Of a stretch of DNA of 64,000 nt, positions 8,712 to 18,005 are shown one piece after another. The stretch is from Pseudomonadaceae bacterium. GTDB lineage: Bacteria > Pseudomonadota > Gammaproteobacteria > Pseudomonadales > Pseudomonadaceae. Each line of letters starts with the position of its first letter. Position 1 is the stretch's first letter. The position numbers and the translations under genes were made by a program. The stretch spans positions 434,001 through 498,000 of the forward strand of contig CAAFUS010000013.1 in NCBI GenBank assembly GCA_900766265.1, in the 5' to 3' direction. The notes below the pieces were generated by a model that worked only from the letters and a program-made list of their open reading frames with translations, had not been told where the DNA came from and searched no databases.

Positions 8712-9163
8712 TACTTGTGCAGGACGAACTGACCGGTGAAGCGCACCGCGTCACGGCCATCGGCCGCGAGGATGCGGCTCTGCAGGGTCAGGCGCGCACG
8801 CCCGCGGCGGCGGTAGATGGTCTCGAAGCGCTCCCAGGCGTCGTCGGCCGGCGCCGAGCAGATCGCCACGGCGTCATCCACCACGGGCAGCGGGTATTCG
8901 ATCTTGCCTTCGTGGATGACGATGTGCCCGTCCTCGATGCCTGCCTCGCGCAGCCGCAGGTGCAGCCAGCCCCAGCCGGCCAGCACCGAGGCGCAGTACA
9001 GGCTGCCACCGAACATGCTGCTCTTGTGGTTGACGTTGGCCTCCAGCGGGACGTTGAGGCGCAGCTCGTGACCTTCCCATTGCAGAACACGCAGCCCCAT
9101 GGCGCGCGTCAGCGGGATGTCGTGATGGAGGATGGCTTCCAGGTAGCGACTATCGCGGCTCAT
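8711..9163 (-). CDS. YiiD C-terminal-domain-like putative thioesterase
   Basis: A 150-residue hotdog-fold protein matching the thioesterase domain found at the C-terminus of YiiD (PF09500-like). The N-terminal LEAILHHDIPLTRAMGLRV segment, the central NHKSSMFGGSLYCASVLAGWGW helix and the final TGQFVLHK strand are typical. It probably hydrolyses acyl-CoA or acyl-ACP thioesters, but the substrate is unknown. The ATG at 9163 is chosen because the domain starts there. A frame-consistent ATG at 9211 adds 16 residues with no obvious ribosome binding site, and neither start has a good one. It is convergent with cysQ. Confidence 0.75.
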   Translation of the reverse strand: MSRDSRYLEAILHHDIPLTRAMGLRVLQWEGHELRLNVPLEANVNHKSSMFGGSLYCASVLAGWGWLHLRLREAGIEDGHIVIHEGKIEYPLPVVDDAVAICSAPADDAWERFETIYRRRGRARLTLQSRILAADGRDAVRFTGQFVLHK

Positions 9164-9346
9164 GCCGAGGAGGTTCCTAAATGTTTCGAAGACAATGCAG
9201 ACGCCAAGCATGACTGCTGAGTCACGCTTTTGCCACCCTTCGCGCCCATTCAGTTGCGTCGAACGAGCCGTGGCGCAACGCCCCGGCGCGGCAGGGTCAC
9301 GGGTGTTGTCACAGGCGATGTTTGTGGCCTGGCCGCCGCGCCGAGC

Positions 9347-9748
9347 TCAGCGCGTGGCTTTGGGGCGGTAGGCGCAGTGCCCGGGCCGCGGGCCGATGCG
9401 CGGGTGGTTGCGGCAGGTTTCGGGACGCTTGTCGTAGATGGTGCACAGGCGAGTGGTGCGGTCCAGGTAGAGGCAGTCGTTGTTGGCCAGGCGCACCAGG
9501 GTGTAGACCTCGGTCTTCTGGTTGAAACGCTCGACCACGCCCATCTTGATCAGCCGCTTGGCGATCGACTTGCCCGGCTCGTCGCGCTCGAAGGCATCGA
9601 CCACGCCCATGCGGATCAGGTCGTCGATGCGCGTTTCCACTGGCAGGGTGCAGCAGGTCGCGTCGCAGCTGCGGCACATGCCGTTGCTGTAGCGTGGCCA
9701 GGTTTCCAGGCGATCGAGGTCGGCGGCGGGGATGACTTTGGGTTTCAC
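9347..9748 (-). CDS. YkgJ family cysteine-cluster protein
   Basis: A 133-residue protein with the CxxCxxxCC cluster (Cys25, Cys28, Cys32, Cys33). A second set of cysteines (DCLYLDRTTRLCTIYDKRPETCR) follows near residues 91-113. This is the pattern of the YkgJ / UPF0153 zinc- or iron-binding family. Its biochemical role is not established. The start is GTG at 9748, the only candidate in this frame with the full N-terminus. It is transcribed alone, divergent from glgP. Confidence 0.85.
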   Translation of the reverse strand: MKPKVIPAADLDRLETWPRYSNGMCRSCDATCCTLPVETRIDDLIRMGVVDAFERDEPGKSIAKRLIKMGVVERFNQKTEVYTLVRLANNDCLYLDRTTRLCTIYDKRPETCRNHPRIGPRPGHCAYRPKATR

Positions 9749-9952
9749 GACGGCATGGCCAGGCAGGGAGGCGCGCGATCATAGCCGGCGTGGGGAAAAT
9801 ATCCAGCCCGTCCGAAGAGGCGAAACCCTGACGGACGGTCACGCAGAGGCGCATGAAACCTGCAAACCTTTGAGGAATCTATCGCAGGAGTGGCCGCGCA
9901 GCCGCCGCAGCCACTTACTTCATGTGTTTTCCATTGTCCCCGAGGTCAGCCC

Positions 9953-12406
9953 ATGACGCAGGAGCCCAACGTTCCGAAATCCGACGAAGTCGCCGCCTTT
10001 AGAGAAGCGGTTCTGTCCAAATTGACCTATTCGGTCGGCAAGGATCCGGAGCATGCCTTCGACCATGACTGGTTCGAGGCCATCGCCCTGGCCGCTCGCG
10101 ACCAGATTATCGACCAGTGGATGAACCACACGCGCAAGGCCTATAGCGAGGGCAAGAAGCGGGTCTACTACCTCTCACTGGAGTTCCTCATCGGCCGCCT
10201 GCTGATCGACAGCCTGAGCAACCTCGGCATCCTCGACACCGCGCGCGAGGCGCTGGCCGGGCTTGACGTCGATATCGAGCGGATCCGCCTGCTCGAGCCG
10301 GACGCGGCGCTCGGCAATGGCGGCCTCGGCCGGCTGGCGGCGTGCTTCATGGAGAGCATGTCGACTCTGGGCATCGCGGCCCATGGCTACGGCATCCGCT
10401 ACGACCACGGCCTGTTCCGCCAGGCAATCGTCGACGGCTGGCAACACGAGCAGACCGAAACCTGGCTCGACTTCGGCAACCCCTGGGAATTCGAGCGGCT
10501 GGAGACCAGCTACCTGATCGGCTTCGGCGGCAGCGTATCGGCCATGCCCAACGAGAAGGGTGGCGAGCCCAAGCACTTTTGGCACTGGGCTGAAGGCGTG
10601 CGGGCGATCGCCTACGACACACCCATCGTCGGGTGGAAGGGCGGCGGCGTTAACACGCTGCGCCTCTGGCGCGCCCGGGCCGAAGCGGACTTTCATCTCG
10701 AGCGCTTCAATGCTGGCGATCACATCGGAGCGGTCGCCGAGGAAGCACGTGCCGAGGCCATATCGCGGGTGCTCTATCCCGCCGACAGCACCGAGGCCGG
10801 CCAGGAGCTGCGCCTGCGCCAGGAATACTTCTTCGTCGCCGCCTCGCTGCAGGATCTGCTGCGCCGGCACCTCAAGCAGCACGATGCGCTCGACAGCCTG
10901 CCGGAGTACGCTGCGATCCAGCTCAACGACACGCACCCGGCAATCGCCGTGGCCGAGCTGATGCGCCTGCTGATCGACGTGCATGCCTTGCCCTGGGACC
11001 AGGCCTGGAAGATCACCGTGAGGACCCTGTCCTACACCAACCACACCTTGTTGCCCGAGGCGCTGGAGACCTGGCCGGTCGGGTTGATGGAGCGGTTGCT
11101 GCCGCGCCACATGCAGATCATCTACCTGATCAACGCGTACCACATCGATTCGCTGCGGGCCAAGGACATCCATGATTTCGAGCTGCTGCGCTCGGTCTCG
11201 CTGATCGAGGAGGAACATGGCCGCCGCGTGCGCATGGGCAACCTCGCGTTCCTCGGCTCGCACCGGGTCAACGGGGTCTCGGCCTTGCATACCCAGCTGA
11301 TGCGCAAGACGGTCTTCACCGACCTGCATGGGCTCTACCCGCAACGCATCACCAACAAGACCAACGGCATCACCTTCCGGCGCTGGCTCTACCAGTCCAA
11401 CCCGCGGCTCACCGCACTGATGGTCGAGGCGGTGGGAGAGTCCATCCTCGAATCGCCGGAGACCGCGCTGCGCGGGCTCGAACCCTTCGCCGACAATCCG
11501 GAATTCCGTCGCCGCTTCGCCGAGCAGCGGCTGGAAAACAAGCGCGACCTGGCGGCGCTGATCCAGCGGCGGCTGGGCATCAGCGTCGACCCGACGGCCA
11601 TGTTCGACGTGCAGGTCAAACGCATCCACGAATACAAGCGCCAGTTGCTCAACCTGCTGCACACCGTGGCGCTGTACCAGGCGATCCGTTCCGACCCGGG
11701 TTATCCCTGGGTGCCGCGGGTGAAGATCTTCGCCGGCAAGGCCGCCGCCAGCTATCACCAGGCCAAGCTGATCATCAAGCTGGCCAACGATATCGCGCGC
11801 ACCATCAACGACGACCCCACCGTGCGCGGCCTGCTCAAGGTGGTGTTCCTGCCCAACTACAACGTCAGCCTGGCCGAGGACATCATCCCGGCGGCCGACC
11901 TGTCGGAGCAGATTTCCACCGCCGGGCTCGAGGCCTCGGGCACCAGCAACATGAAGTTCGCCCTCAACGGCGCGCTCACCATCGGCACCCTGGATGGCGC
12001 GAACGTGGAGATGTGCGAGCAGATAGGCGGCGAGCACATGTTCATCTTCGGCCTTACCGCCCAGGAAGTCGCGGCGCGCAAGCAGGCCGGGGAGTTCAAT
12101 GCGGAGGCTATCCTCGCCGAATCGCCGCGGCTGCGCGAGGTGATGATGGCGATCCGCGACGGGGCGTTCTCGCCGGACGATCTTGCGCGTTACACCGGCC
12201 TGATCGACGGCATCACCTGGCACGACACCTTCCACGTCTGCGCCGACTTCGAGGCCTACTGGCAGGCGCAGCTGCAGGTCGAGGAGCGCTGGCGCGATTC
12301 GAACCTGTGGTGGCGGTCGGCTGTGCTCAATTCTGCGCGAATGGGCTGGTTCTCCTCGGACCGGACGATTCGCGAGTACGCCACGGAGATCTGGAAGGTG
12401 ATGTAA
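9953..12406 (+). CDS. glgP: Glycogen/starch/alpha-glucan phosphorylase
   Basis: Releases glucose-1-phosphate from alpha-1,4-glucans using pyridoxal phosphate. The 817-residue protein is full length. The PLP lysine is Lys668 in EASGTSNMKFALNGALTIGT, and the N-terminal KRVYYLSLEFLIGR and GNGGLGRLAACF segments are typical. The ATG at 9953 (CGAGG 8 bases upstream) is preferred to a longer frame from 9890, giving the usual family length. No other glycogen genes are in the window. fbp lies 164 bases downstream on the same strand, placing two carbon-storage/gluconeogenesis functions together. Confidence 0.95.
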   Translation: MTQEPNVPKSDEVAAFREAVLSKLTYSVGKDPEHAFDHDWFEAIALAARDQIIDQWMNHTRKAYSEGKKRVYYLSLEFLIGRLLIDSLSNLGILDTAREALAGLDVDIERIRLLEPDAALGNGGLGRLAACFMESMSTLGIAAHGYGIRYDHGLFRQAIVDGWQHEQTETWLDFGNPWEFERLETSYLIGFGGSVSAMPNEKGGEPKHFWHWAEGVRAIAYDTPIVGWKGGGVNTLRLWRARAEADFHLERFNAGDHIGAVAEEARAEAISRVLYPADSTEAGQELRLRQEYFFVAASLQDLLRRHLKQHDALDSLPEYAAIQLNDTHPAIAVAELMRLLIDVHALPWDQAWKITVRTLSYTNHTLLPEALETWPVGLMERLLPRHMQIIYLINAYHIDSLRAKDIHDFELLRSVSLIEEEHGRRVRMGNLAFLGSHRVNGVSALHTQLMRKTVFTDLHGLYPQRITNKTNGITFRRWLYQSNPRLTALMVEAVGESILESPETALRGLEPFADNPEFRRRFAEQRLENKRDLAALIQRRLGISVDPTAMFDVQVKRIHEYKRQLLNLLHTVALYQAIRSDPGYPWVPRVKIFAGKAAASYHQAKLIIKLANDIARTINDDPTVRGLLKVVFLPNYNVSLAEDIIPAADLSEQISTAGLEASGTSNMKFALNGALTIGTLDGANVEMCEQIGGEHMFIFGLTAQEVAARKQAGEFNAEAILAESPRLREVMMAIRDGAFSPDDLARYTGLIDGITWHDTFHVCADFEAYWQAQLQVEERWRDSNLWWRSAVLNSARMGWFSSDRTIREYATEIWKVM

Positions 12407-12569
12407 GCGCTCGCCGGGGTGGGGTGATGGCCGGAGCGGCGTCGGGTGATGAGCGCGGCGAACGCCGCGCTGAACTCGCGCGGGCGGCTCCGGTCTCAGG
12501 GGAGATATTGCCGTGCCACCGCACTGCCGCCGCGCTAAACTGCGCCGATCCCTCACCCTGGAGCCTTCC

Positions 12570-13580
12570 ATGTCACGTACGACCCTCAGCCGCTACCTGA
12601 TCGAGCAGACCCGAAGTCACAACACACCGGCGGATCTGCGCTTCCTCGTGGAGGTGGTGGCGCGCGCGTGCAAGGCGATCAGCCATGCCGTGTCCAAAGG
12701 CGCGCTCGGTGGCGTACTCGGCAGCATGGACACCGAGAACGTCCAGGGCGAAGTGCAGAAGAAGCTGGACGTGATGTCTAACGAGATCCTGCTCGAAGCC
12801 AACGAATGGGGCGGTACGCTGGCCGGCATGGCGTCCGAGGAAATGGACAAGCCTTACCAGATCCCCGGCCGCTACCCGAAGGGTGCCTACCTGCTGCTGT
12901 TCGATCCGCTCGATGGCTCCTCCAACATAGACGTCAACGTCTCGGTCGGTACCATCTTCTCGGTGCTGCGCTGCCCGGGCGATTGCTTCAGCCAGAACGA
13001 TGTACTCGGCGAAGAGGCCTTCCTCCAGCCAGGCACCAAGCAGGTGGCCGCCGGCTACGCGGTGTACGGCCCGCAGACCATGCTCATCCTGACCCTGGGC
13101 GACGGGGTCAAGGGCTTCACCCTCGACCGCGAATTGGGCAGCTTCGTGCTCACCCACGAGAACATGCAGGTGCCGCAGAGCACCGCCGAATTCGCCATCA
13201 ACATGTCCAACCAGCGCCACTGGGAGCCGCCCGTGCAGCGCTACGTCGCCGAACTCCAAGCCGGCGAGGAAGGCCCGTTGGGCAAGAACTACAACATGCG
13301 CTGGATCGCCTCGATGGTGGCCGACGTGCACCGCATCCTGACCCGCGGCGGAATCTTCATGTATCCGCGCGACGCGCGTGAGCCGGACAAGCCGGGCAAG
13401 CTGCGCCTGATGTACGAGGCCAACCCGATGTCCTTCATCATCGAGCAGGCCGGCGGCATGGCGACCAACGGCCAGCAGCGCATCCTCGAGGTCCAGCCCA
13501 AGTCGCTGCACGAGCGTGTCGCGGTGTTCCTGGGCTCCAAGGAAGAAGTCGAGCGCATCACCGGGTACCACCAGGTCTGA
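12570..13580 (+). CDS. fbp: Fructose-1,6-bisphosphatase class I
   Basis: Gluconeogenic enzyme that hydrolyses fructose-1,6-bisphosphate to fructose-6-phosphate. The active-site motif FDPLDGSSNID is visible near residue 111, and the C-terminal substrate-binding region (LMYEANPMSFIIEQAGG) is intact. Length is 336 residues. The ATG at 12570 follows GGAG by 6 bases and gives the standard N-terminus. The final A of its TGA is the first base of the next start codon (TGATG), implying coupled translation with the DUF924 gene. Confidence 0.96.
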   Translation: MSRTTLSRYLIEQTRSHNTPADLRFLVEVVARACKAISHAVSKGALGGVLGSMDTENVQGEVQKKLDVMSNEILLEANEWGGTLAGMASEEMDKPYQIPGRYPKGAYLLLFDPLDGSSNIDVNVSVGTIFSVLRCPGDCFSQNDVLGEEAFLQPGTKQVAAGYAVYGPQTMLILTLGDGVKGFTLDRELGSFVLTHENMQVPQSTAEFAINMSNQRHWEPPVQRYVAELQAGEEGPLGKNYNMRWIASMVADVHRILTRGGIFMYPRDAREPDKPGKLRLMYEANPMSFIIEQAGGMATNGQQRILEVQPKSLHERVAVFLGSKEEVERITGYHQV

Positions 13581-14185
13581 TGCAGTCGACGCCCTGGCAG
13601 GACTTGCTGGTCTGGTGGTTCGGCCAGGGCACCACGTCGATCGAGATCGCCGCCGAGAAGCAGGGCCTCTGGTTCGGCTACAAGGCGATTCAGGACGACG
13701 AGGCCCGCCGGCGGTTCGGCCCCCGGGTCGAGCAGGCGCTGGCCGGCGAGCTGGATGACTGGTCGAGCACACCGGAGGGCTGGCTGGCGCTGATCCTGTT
13801 GCTTGACCAGCTGCCCCGCATGGTCTACCGCGGGACCCCCAGGGCTTTCGCCGGCGACGAGCGCGCCCAGCACCTGGTCCACGACGGCATGGCCCAGGGC
13901 GGCGACGTGCTACTGTCGCCGATCCAGCGGGTGTTCATCTATCTGGTCTGTGAACACGCCGAAAACCTCGCGGTGCAGGACATCGCCGTCACCCAGTTCA
14001 CCCTCCTGCGCGACATCGCCGCGCCCGAAGAGCGCCCGCTGTTCGAGGACTTCCTGACCTTTGCCGTGCGCCATCGCGACGTGATCGCGCGCTTCGGTCG
14101 CTTCCCCCATCGAAACGACGTACTGGGCCGCGCCTCCAGCGAGGCCGAAGTGCAGTTTCTGCGTGAGCCGGGCTCGCGCTTCTGA
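13580..14185 (+). CDS. DUF924 family protein
   Basis: A 201-residue member of the DUF924 family, which is helical and TPR-like in known structures. Conserved features are the N-terminal LVWWFG motif, the LLLDQLPRMVYRGTPRAFAGD core (about 75-95), and the C-terminal RFGRFPHRN motif. The function of the family is not known. It shares one base with the end of fbp, so it is almost certainly co-transcribed and coupled with it. Confidence 0.85.
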   Translation: MQSTPWQDLLVWWFGQGTTSIEIAAEKQGLWFGYKAIQDDEARRRFGPRVEQALAGELDDWSSTPEGWLALILLLDQLPRMVYRGTPRAFAGDERAQHLVHDGMAQGGDVLLSPIQRVFIYLVCEHAENLAVQDIAVTQFTLLRDIAAPEERPLFEDFLTFAVRHRDVIARFGRFPHRNDVLGRASSEAEVQFLREPGSRF

Positions 14186-14324
14186 ACGCACCGGCACGCT
14201 CCTTTCCCATCGAGCGGCATCGGTCGCGGAACCTCCAGGCCCCACTGGCCTACTAACCAGAGGCGTGAGATGGCCGTACGGCTGTGAGAAGCTAGGCGCT
14301 TTGCGAATCAGAAGGATCGTGTTC

Positions 14325-14579
14325 ATGTCGCTGCGTCATCTCGCCCTGCTGGGCTGCGCGTTGTTTCTCGGGGCTTGCAACCCGATCACCCAGGACAACT
14401 ACGCCAAGCTCCATGCCGGCATGCATCGCTCCGAGGTCGAGGCGCTGCTCGGCAAACCCTCCGAATGCGCCGGTGCGCTGGGCATGTCCAGCTGCACCTG
14501 GGGCGACAAGAACCGATTCATCAGCATCCAGTATGCCGGCGACGACGTGATGATGTTTTCCGGCAAGGGACTGAAGTAA
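14325..14579 (+). CDS. Small lipoprotein with SmpA/OmlA (BamE-like) domain
   Basis: An 84-residue lipoprotein with a type II signal peptide and lipobox LGAC (acylated Cys18). The mature part carries the HAGMHRSEVEALLGKPSEC motif seen in SmpA/OmlA domains, the fold of BamE and other small outer-membrane lipoproteins. The ATG at 14325 is chosen because AGAAGG lies upstream and the signal peptide begins there. It is not BamE itself, being shorter and diverged. It is probably anchored in the outer membrane because the residue after the lipid cysteine is Asn rather than Asp. Role unknown. Confidence 0.75.
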   Translation: MSLRHLALLGCALFLGACNPITQDNYAKLHAGMHRSEVEALLGKPSECAGALGMSSCTWGDKNRFISIQYAGDDVMMFSGKGLK

Positions 14580-14618
14580 AGCGGGAGCGGCCCTGGGCGG
14601 CTCCTGCAGGGAGCCGCC

Positions 14619-15182
14619 ATGCGTTATCTGTTCGCTATTCTGCTCGTGGCCCTGGTCGCCGGTTGCGCAAGTTCCACCTCACGGACGCCGCCGCTCACGG
14701 TCGGTAATGTCGACCTCGACCGCTATCAGGGCACCTGGTACGAGCTGGCGAGGCTGCCAATGTTCTTCCAGCGCAAGTGCGTTCAGTCCGAGGCGCATTA
14801 CCAGCGCAGGGACGACGGCCGCGTCGCGGTGACCAACCGCTGCCGGATGCTCAACGGCGACTGGCAGCAGGCCACCGGCGAAGCCTGGCCGCAGGTCGAG
14901 GGGGAGACCGATAAGCTCTGGGTGCGCTTCGACAACTGGGCCAGCAAGCTCTTGCCCTGGTTCACCAAGGGTGACTACTGGATTCTCTACCTCGATGAGG
15001 GATACAACATGGCCGTGGTCGGGCATCCCGATCGCAAATACCTGTGGCTGCTGTCGCGTACACCGACCGTCTCGACGCAGACGCAGGCGCACCTGCTTGC
15101 CGAGGCGCACAAGCGTGGCTACGACACCAGCCAGCTGATCTGGCGGCTGGACGACGAGACTCTCGAACGGCCGCTGCCCTGA
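14619..15182 (+). CDS. blc: Outer-membrane lipoprotein Blc (bacterial lipocalin)
   Basis: A bacterial lipocalin that binds lysophospholipids or other hydrophobic ligands at the outer membrane. It has a type II signal peptide with lipobox VAGC (Cys16), the GxW lipocalin signature in YQGTWYELARLP, a central strand region, and the closing LLSRTPTVS segment. Length is 187 residues. It follows the small SmpA-like lipoprotein gene by 39 bases on the same strand, so the two may be co-transcribed. Convergent with the next gene. Confidence 0.92.
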   Translation: MRYLFAILLVALVAGCASSTSRTPPLTVGNVDLDRYQGTWYELARLPMFFQRKCVQSEAHYQRRDDGRVAVTNRCRMLNGDWQQATGEAWPQVEGETDKLWVRFDNWASKLLPWFTKGDYWILYLDEGYNMAVVGHPDRKYLWLLSRTPTVSTQTQAHLLAEAHKRGYDTSQLIWRLDDETLERPLP

Positions 15183-15189
15183 AGGTGTC

Positions 15190-15621
15190 TCAGTCCCAAT
15201 GCAAGCGCGCCAGGCGCCAGTTCCCGTCCTCGCGCCACCATTCCAGCCGAACGCTGTAATGGCGGACGCTGTCGGGGATCAGACCCTCGGCACCGGTCAG
15301 GGTGACCTGAGCCTCGGTATAGCCCTTGTTGCTGTAAGTCGGATCGAGCCGGCTCGACTGGCTCAGGGCGAGGACGTTGATCGACCGATGGCGCATGAAC
15401 AACAGCGTCATGGTGCGCTGAGCCCAGGCGCGGTCACGGTTGTCGCCGGCATGAAAATCGGCTGCCAGCTGGTCCATCACGGCCGAGGTGCGGTGCGCCT
15501 CGATGTTCTCCTGCAGCCTGCGCGTGGCGGCTTCCAGTTCGGCCAGCGCGTCCTCGCGGGCGCAGCCGTGCAGCAGTGCCATAATGAAGATCAGCGGCAA
15601 CATGAGCTTTCGCGGGGGCAT
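15190..15621 (-). CDS. Putative lipoprotein, unknown function
   Basis: A 143-residue protein starting with a type II signal peptide and lipobox LLHGC (Cys20). A helical stretch rich in Glu/Ala follows (about 22-50), then a mixed alpha/beta C-terminal half ending VRLEWWREDGNWRLARLHWD, which resembles the last strands of NTF2-like folds. I do not recognise a named family. It is convergent with blc, only 7 bases apart, and divergent from pip. Confidence 0.65.
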   Translation of the reverse strand: MPPRKLMLPLIFIMALLHGCAREDALAELEAATRRLQENIEAHRTSAVMDQLAADFHAGDNRDRAWAQRTMTLLFMRHRSINVLALSQSSRLDPTYSNKGYTEAQVTLTGAEGLIPDSVRHYSVRLEWWREDGNWRLARLHWD

Positions 15622-15757
15622 GCTCTACTCCTGATTCGTGGTTATGATGCCCACAGACCTAGCCTGGATATCGGCCCAGGGCGTGAGGGCAGTCGCAGCG
15701 GCGCCGGCCATAGGAAGACCTAACCGGCGCAGCGCGCCAGCAGACCGGGAGAGCTTC

Positions 15758-16729
15758 ATGCAGAACCTGTTTCCAGAAATCAAACCCTACGCCCGGCACG
15801 AACTGCCGGTCGGTGACGGCCATGTGCTGTATCTGGATGAAAGCGGCACTCCCGACGGCCTGCCGGTGCTCTTTATACACGGTGGGCCGGGCGCCGGCTG
15901 CGATGGGTTGAGCAGACGCTTCTTCGACCCCACCCTGTACCGCATCGTCACCTTCGACCAGCGTGGCAGCGGCCGCTCGACGCCCCACGCCAGCCTTGAG
16001 AACAACACCACCGGACACCTGGTCGCCGATATCGAGCGCATCCGTGAATTTCTCCGCATCGACGGTTGGGTGCTGTTCGGCGGCTCCTGGGGCTCGACGC
16101 TGGCGCTGGCGTACGCCCAGGCGCATCCGGAGCGGGTGCAGGCGCTGATCCTGCGGGGCATCTTCCTCTGCCGTCCCCAGGACCTGCACTGGTTCTACCA
16201 AGAGGGTGCCAGTCGGCTGTTTCCTGATTACTGGGAAGATTTTGTCGCGCCGATTCCCCTCGAGGAACGTGGGGACCTGATGCAAGCGTTCTACCGGCGC
16301 CTGACCGGCAATGACCAGATCGCCCAGATGCATGCCGCCAAGGCCTGGTCATGCTGGGAAGGCCGGACCGCCACGCTGCGTCCGAACCACCAGGTGGTCG
16401 AACGCTTCACCGATGCCCACCGGGCCCTTTCGCTGGCGCGTATCGAGTGCCATTACTTCGTCAACCAGGCGTTTCTCGAGCCTGACCAGCTGCTGCGCGA
16501 CATGCCGAAGATCGCCCATCTTCCCGGGATCATCGTGCATGGCCGCTACGACCTGATCTGTCCGCTCGACAACGCCTGGGCGTTGCACAAGGCCTGGCCC
16601 AACAGCAAGCTGCACATTATCCGCGAGGCCGGCCACTCAGCATCCGAACCCTGCATTACCGATGCCTTGGTGCGCGCCGCGGCGGACATCGCCCACCGGC
16701 TGCTCGATTTGCCGCCTGCGGACGCCTGA
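15758..16729 (+). CDS. pip: Prolyl aminopeptidase (proline iminopeptidase)
   Basis: Serine peptidase of the alpha/beta-hydrolase S33 family that removes N-terminal proline from peptides. The oxyanion motif HGGPGAG is at residues 41-47, the nucleophile is Ser110 in GGSWGST, and the catalytic Asp and His lie in HGRYDLICP and EAGHSASEP near the C-terminus. The 323-residue length is normal. The ATG at 15758 is preferred to the frame opening at 15638 because it matches the usual start (MQNLFPEI) and has GGGAGAG upstream. Its TGA overlaps the dtd ATG by one base. Confidence 0.95.
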   Translation: MQNLFPEIKPYARHELPVGDGHVLYLDESGTPDGLPVLFIHGGPGAGCDGLSRRFFDPTLYRIVTFDQRGSGRSTPHASLENNTTGHLVADIERIREFLRIDGWVLFGGSWGSTLALAYAQAHPERVQALILRGIFLCRPQDLHWFYQEGASRLFPDYWEDFVAPIPLEERGDLMQAFYRRLTGNDQIAQMHAAKAWSCWEGRTATLRPNHQVVERFTDAHRALSLARIECHYFVNQAFLEPDQLLRDMPKIAHLPGIIVHGRYDLICPLDNAWALHKAWPNSKLHIIREAGHSASEPCITDALVRAAADIAHRLLDLPPADA

Positions 16730-17166
16730 TGAAAGGCTTGCTGCAGCGTGTCCGCCAGGCGCGGGTAGAGGTCGCGGGCGAGGTGGTCGGTTCGATCGAC
16801 CAAGGCCTGTTGGTGCTGATTGGGGTGGAGCGCGGCGATGATCAGGCGCGTGCCGACAAGCTGTTGCACCGGCTGCTCAACTACCGAGTCTTCAGCGACG
16901 AGGCGGGCAGGATGAACCGCTCGCTCAGGGACGTCGAGGGCGGGCTGTTACTGGTGTCACAGTTCACCCTGGCGGCCGATACCCGCAGTGGCATGCGCCC
17001 GAGTTTCTCCTCAGCCGCACCGCCGGACGAGGGCGAGCGCTTGTACGACTATCTGATCGAGAGGGCGCGCGCCGGCCATCCCCAGGTGGAATGCGGGCGT
17101 TTCGGCGCCGACATGCAGGTGCATCTGGTCAACGACGGGCCGGTGACCATTCTGTTGGAAACCTGA
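16729..17166 (+). CDS. dtd: D-aminoacyl-tRNA deacylase
   Basis: Proofreading enzyme that hydrolyses D-amino acids, and glycine mischarged on tRNA-Ala, from tRNA. The two diagnostic motifs are present: SQFTLAAD near residue 77 and NDGPVTI near residue 136. Length is 145 residues. The start codon shares a base with the pip stop (TGATG), so the two genes form a coupled pair. Convergent with the YjbR-like gene 7 bases away. Confidence 0.95.
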   Translation: MKGLLQRVRQARVEVAGEVVGSIDQGLLVLIGVERGDDQARADKLLHRLLNYRVFSDEAGRMNRSLRDVEGGLLLVSQFTLAADTRSGMRPSFSSAAPPDEGERLYDYLIERARAGHPQVECGRFGADMQVHLVNDGPVTILLET

Positions 17167-17173
17167 ACGCGGC

Positions 17174-17521
17174 TCAGAGCAGCAACCCGACCCGCTCCCG
17201 CTTCGGCAGGCGGGCCACCACCAGTTGATGCGAGCGCGTCAGCAAGTCCTTCAGCTCCGCCGCACCGACGACGCCGGGATGGTCCAGGCTGACCCAGCGC
17301 GCACGCGCGAGATAGGGGGCTGGACGAAAGCCCGGGCGATCGCAGAAGCCGAGAAAACGGTCGTCGTCGACCTTGAACGCCAGCGCGCTGTCCCCGGACA
17401 AGTGCAGCGTGGCGAACATCTTGCGCTCGCCCACTGAAAAGACATGCACGCCGCCCCACTGCACGCGCTTATGCGCGCCAGGCAATTGCAGGCAGAAACG
17501 CTCGATGTCATCGACGTCCAT
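17174..17521 (-). CDS. MmcQ/YjbR family DNA-binding-like protein
   Basis: A 115-residue member of the MmcQ/YjbR family (CyaY-like double-wing fold). Typical motifs are the start MDVDDIERFCLQLPGA, the central FSVGERKMFATLHL, and the C-terminal WVSLDHPG. The cellular role is unproven. The ATG at 17521 is chosen because the domain begins immediately; the longer frame from 17734 has no homology-like sequence. Convergent with dtd. Confidence 0.82.
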   Translation of the reverse strand: MDVDDIERFCLQLPGAHKRVQWGGVHVFSVGERKMFATLHLSGDSALAFKVDDDRFLGFCDRPGFRPAPYLARARWVSLDHPGVVGAAELKDLLTRSHQLVVARLPKRERVGLLL

Positions 17522-17576
17522 ACCGCTTCCCGTAAGCCTGAAGGACCCCAGTCTAACTGCTTCGCCCCTTGGGCGC

Positions 17577-18005
17577 TCAGCGGCGCGACGGCTCCAGGCC
17601 CTTGTCGTGTAGCCAGGTAATGGCGTACTCGCGCAGCTGGGTGGCCTGGTATTGCAACCAGCGTTCGCGAATCCGCGGGAAGTCCTCCAGCTTGAAATCG
17701 AAGGTGCGCAGCGGCCGGCGTCCGGACAGCGCATCGCTCAGCACGGCGTGCGCCACGTGCGCGTCCGGATCGTGGATGGTGAACAGGAAGGCCTCGCGCA
17801 TCGCCAGCGACTGGGCCAGGTCCAGGCGCTCGATGTGCAGGTAGCGTTCGGGCTGGACGTCGTACTTCTCCACGGCCCCAGGCGCGGGGTCGCCGGGGAA
17901 GACCGCGCGAATCTCCCCGGTTTCCTGGTCGAGGTAGTACTCGGCGGCGTCGCGGCTGTCGAGTGCGTATTCGAGGCGGTCGAGATCGATGGTCAGGGGG
18001 CGCAT
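17577..18005 (-). CDS. UPF0158 family protein
   Basis: A 142-residue acidic protein with the UPF0158 pattern. The N-terminal segment DLDRLEYALDSRDAAEYYLDQETGEI is followed by a middle part rich in conserved aromatics, ending in REYAITWLHDKGLEPS. The function of the family is unknown. It is on the same strand as the YjbR-like gene 55 bases downstream and may be co-transcribed with it. Confidence 0.7.
   Translation of the reverse strand: MRPLTIDLDRLEYALDSRDAAEYYLDQETGEIRAVFPGDPAPGAVEKYDVQPERYLHIERLDLAQSLAMREAFLFTIHDPDAHVAHAVLSDALSGRRPLRTFDFKLEDFPRIRERWLQYQATQLREYAITWLHDKGLEPSRR

Noticed and set aside
12453..12470. Hairpin after glgP as a terminator
   Set aside because: GCGCGGC / GCCGCGC with a 4-base loop has no T tract and is the sort of repeat expected by chance in this GC-rich gap.
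10175..12571. A 798-codon open frame on the minus strand opposite glgP
   Set aside because: High GC leaves few stops in this antisense frame. The protein has no domain pattern, while glgP on the plus strand has full catalytic motifs. Similar long shadows lie opposite cls, gltB and the MMPL gene.
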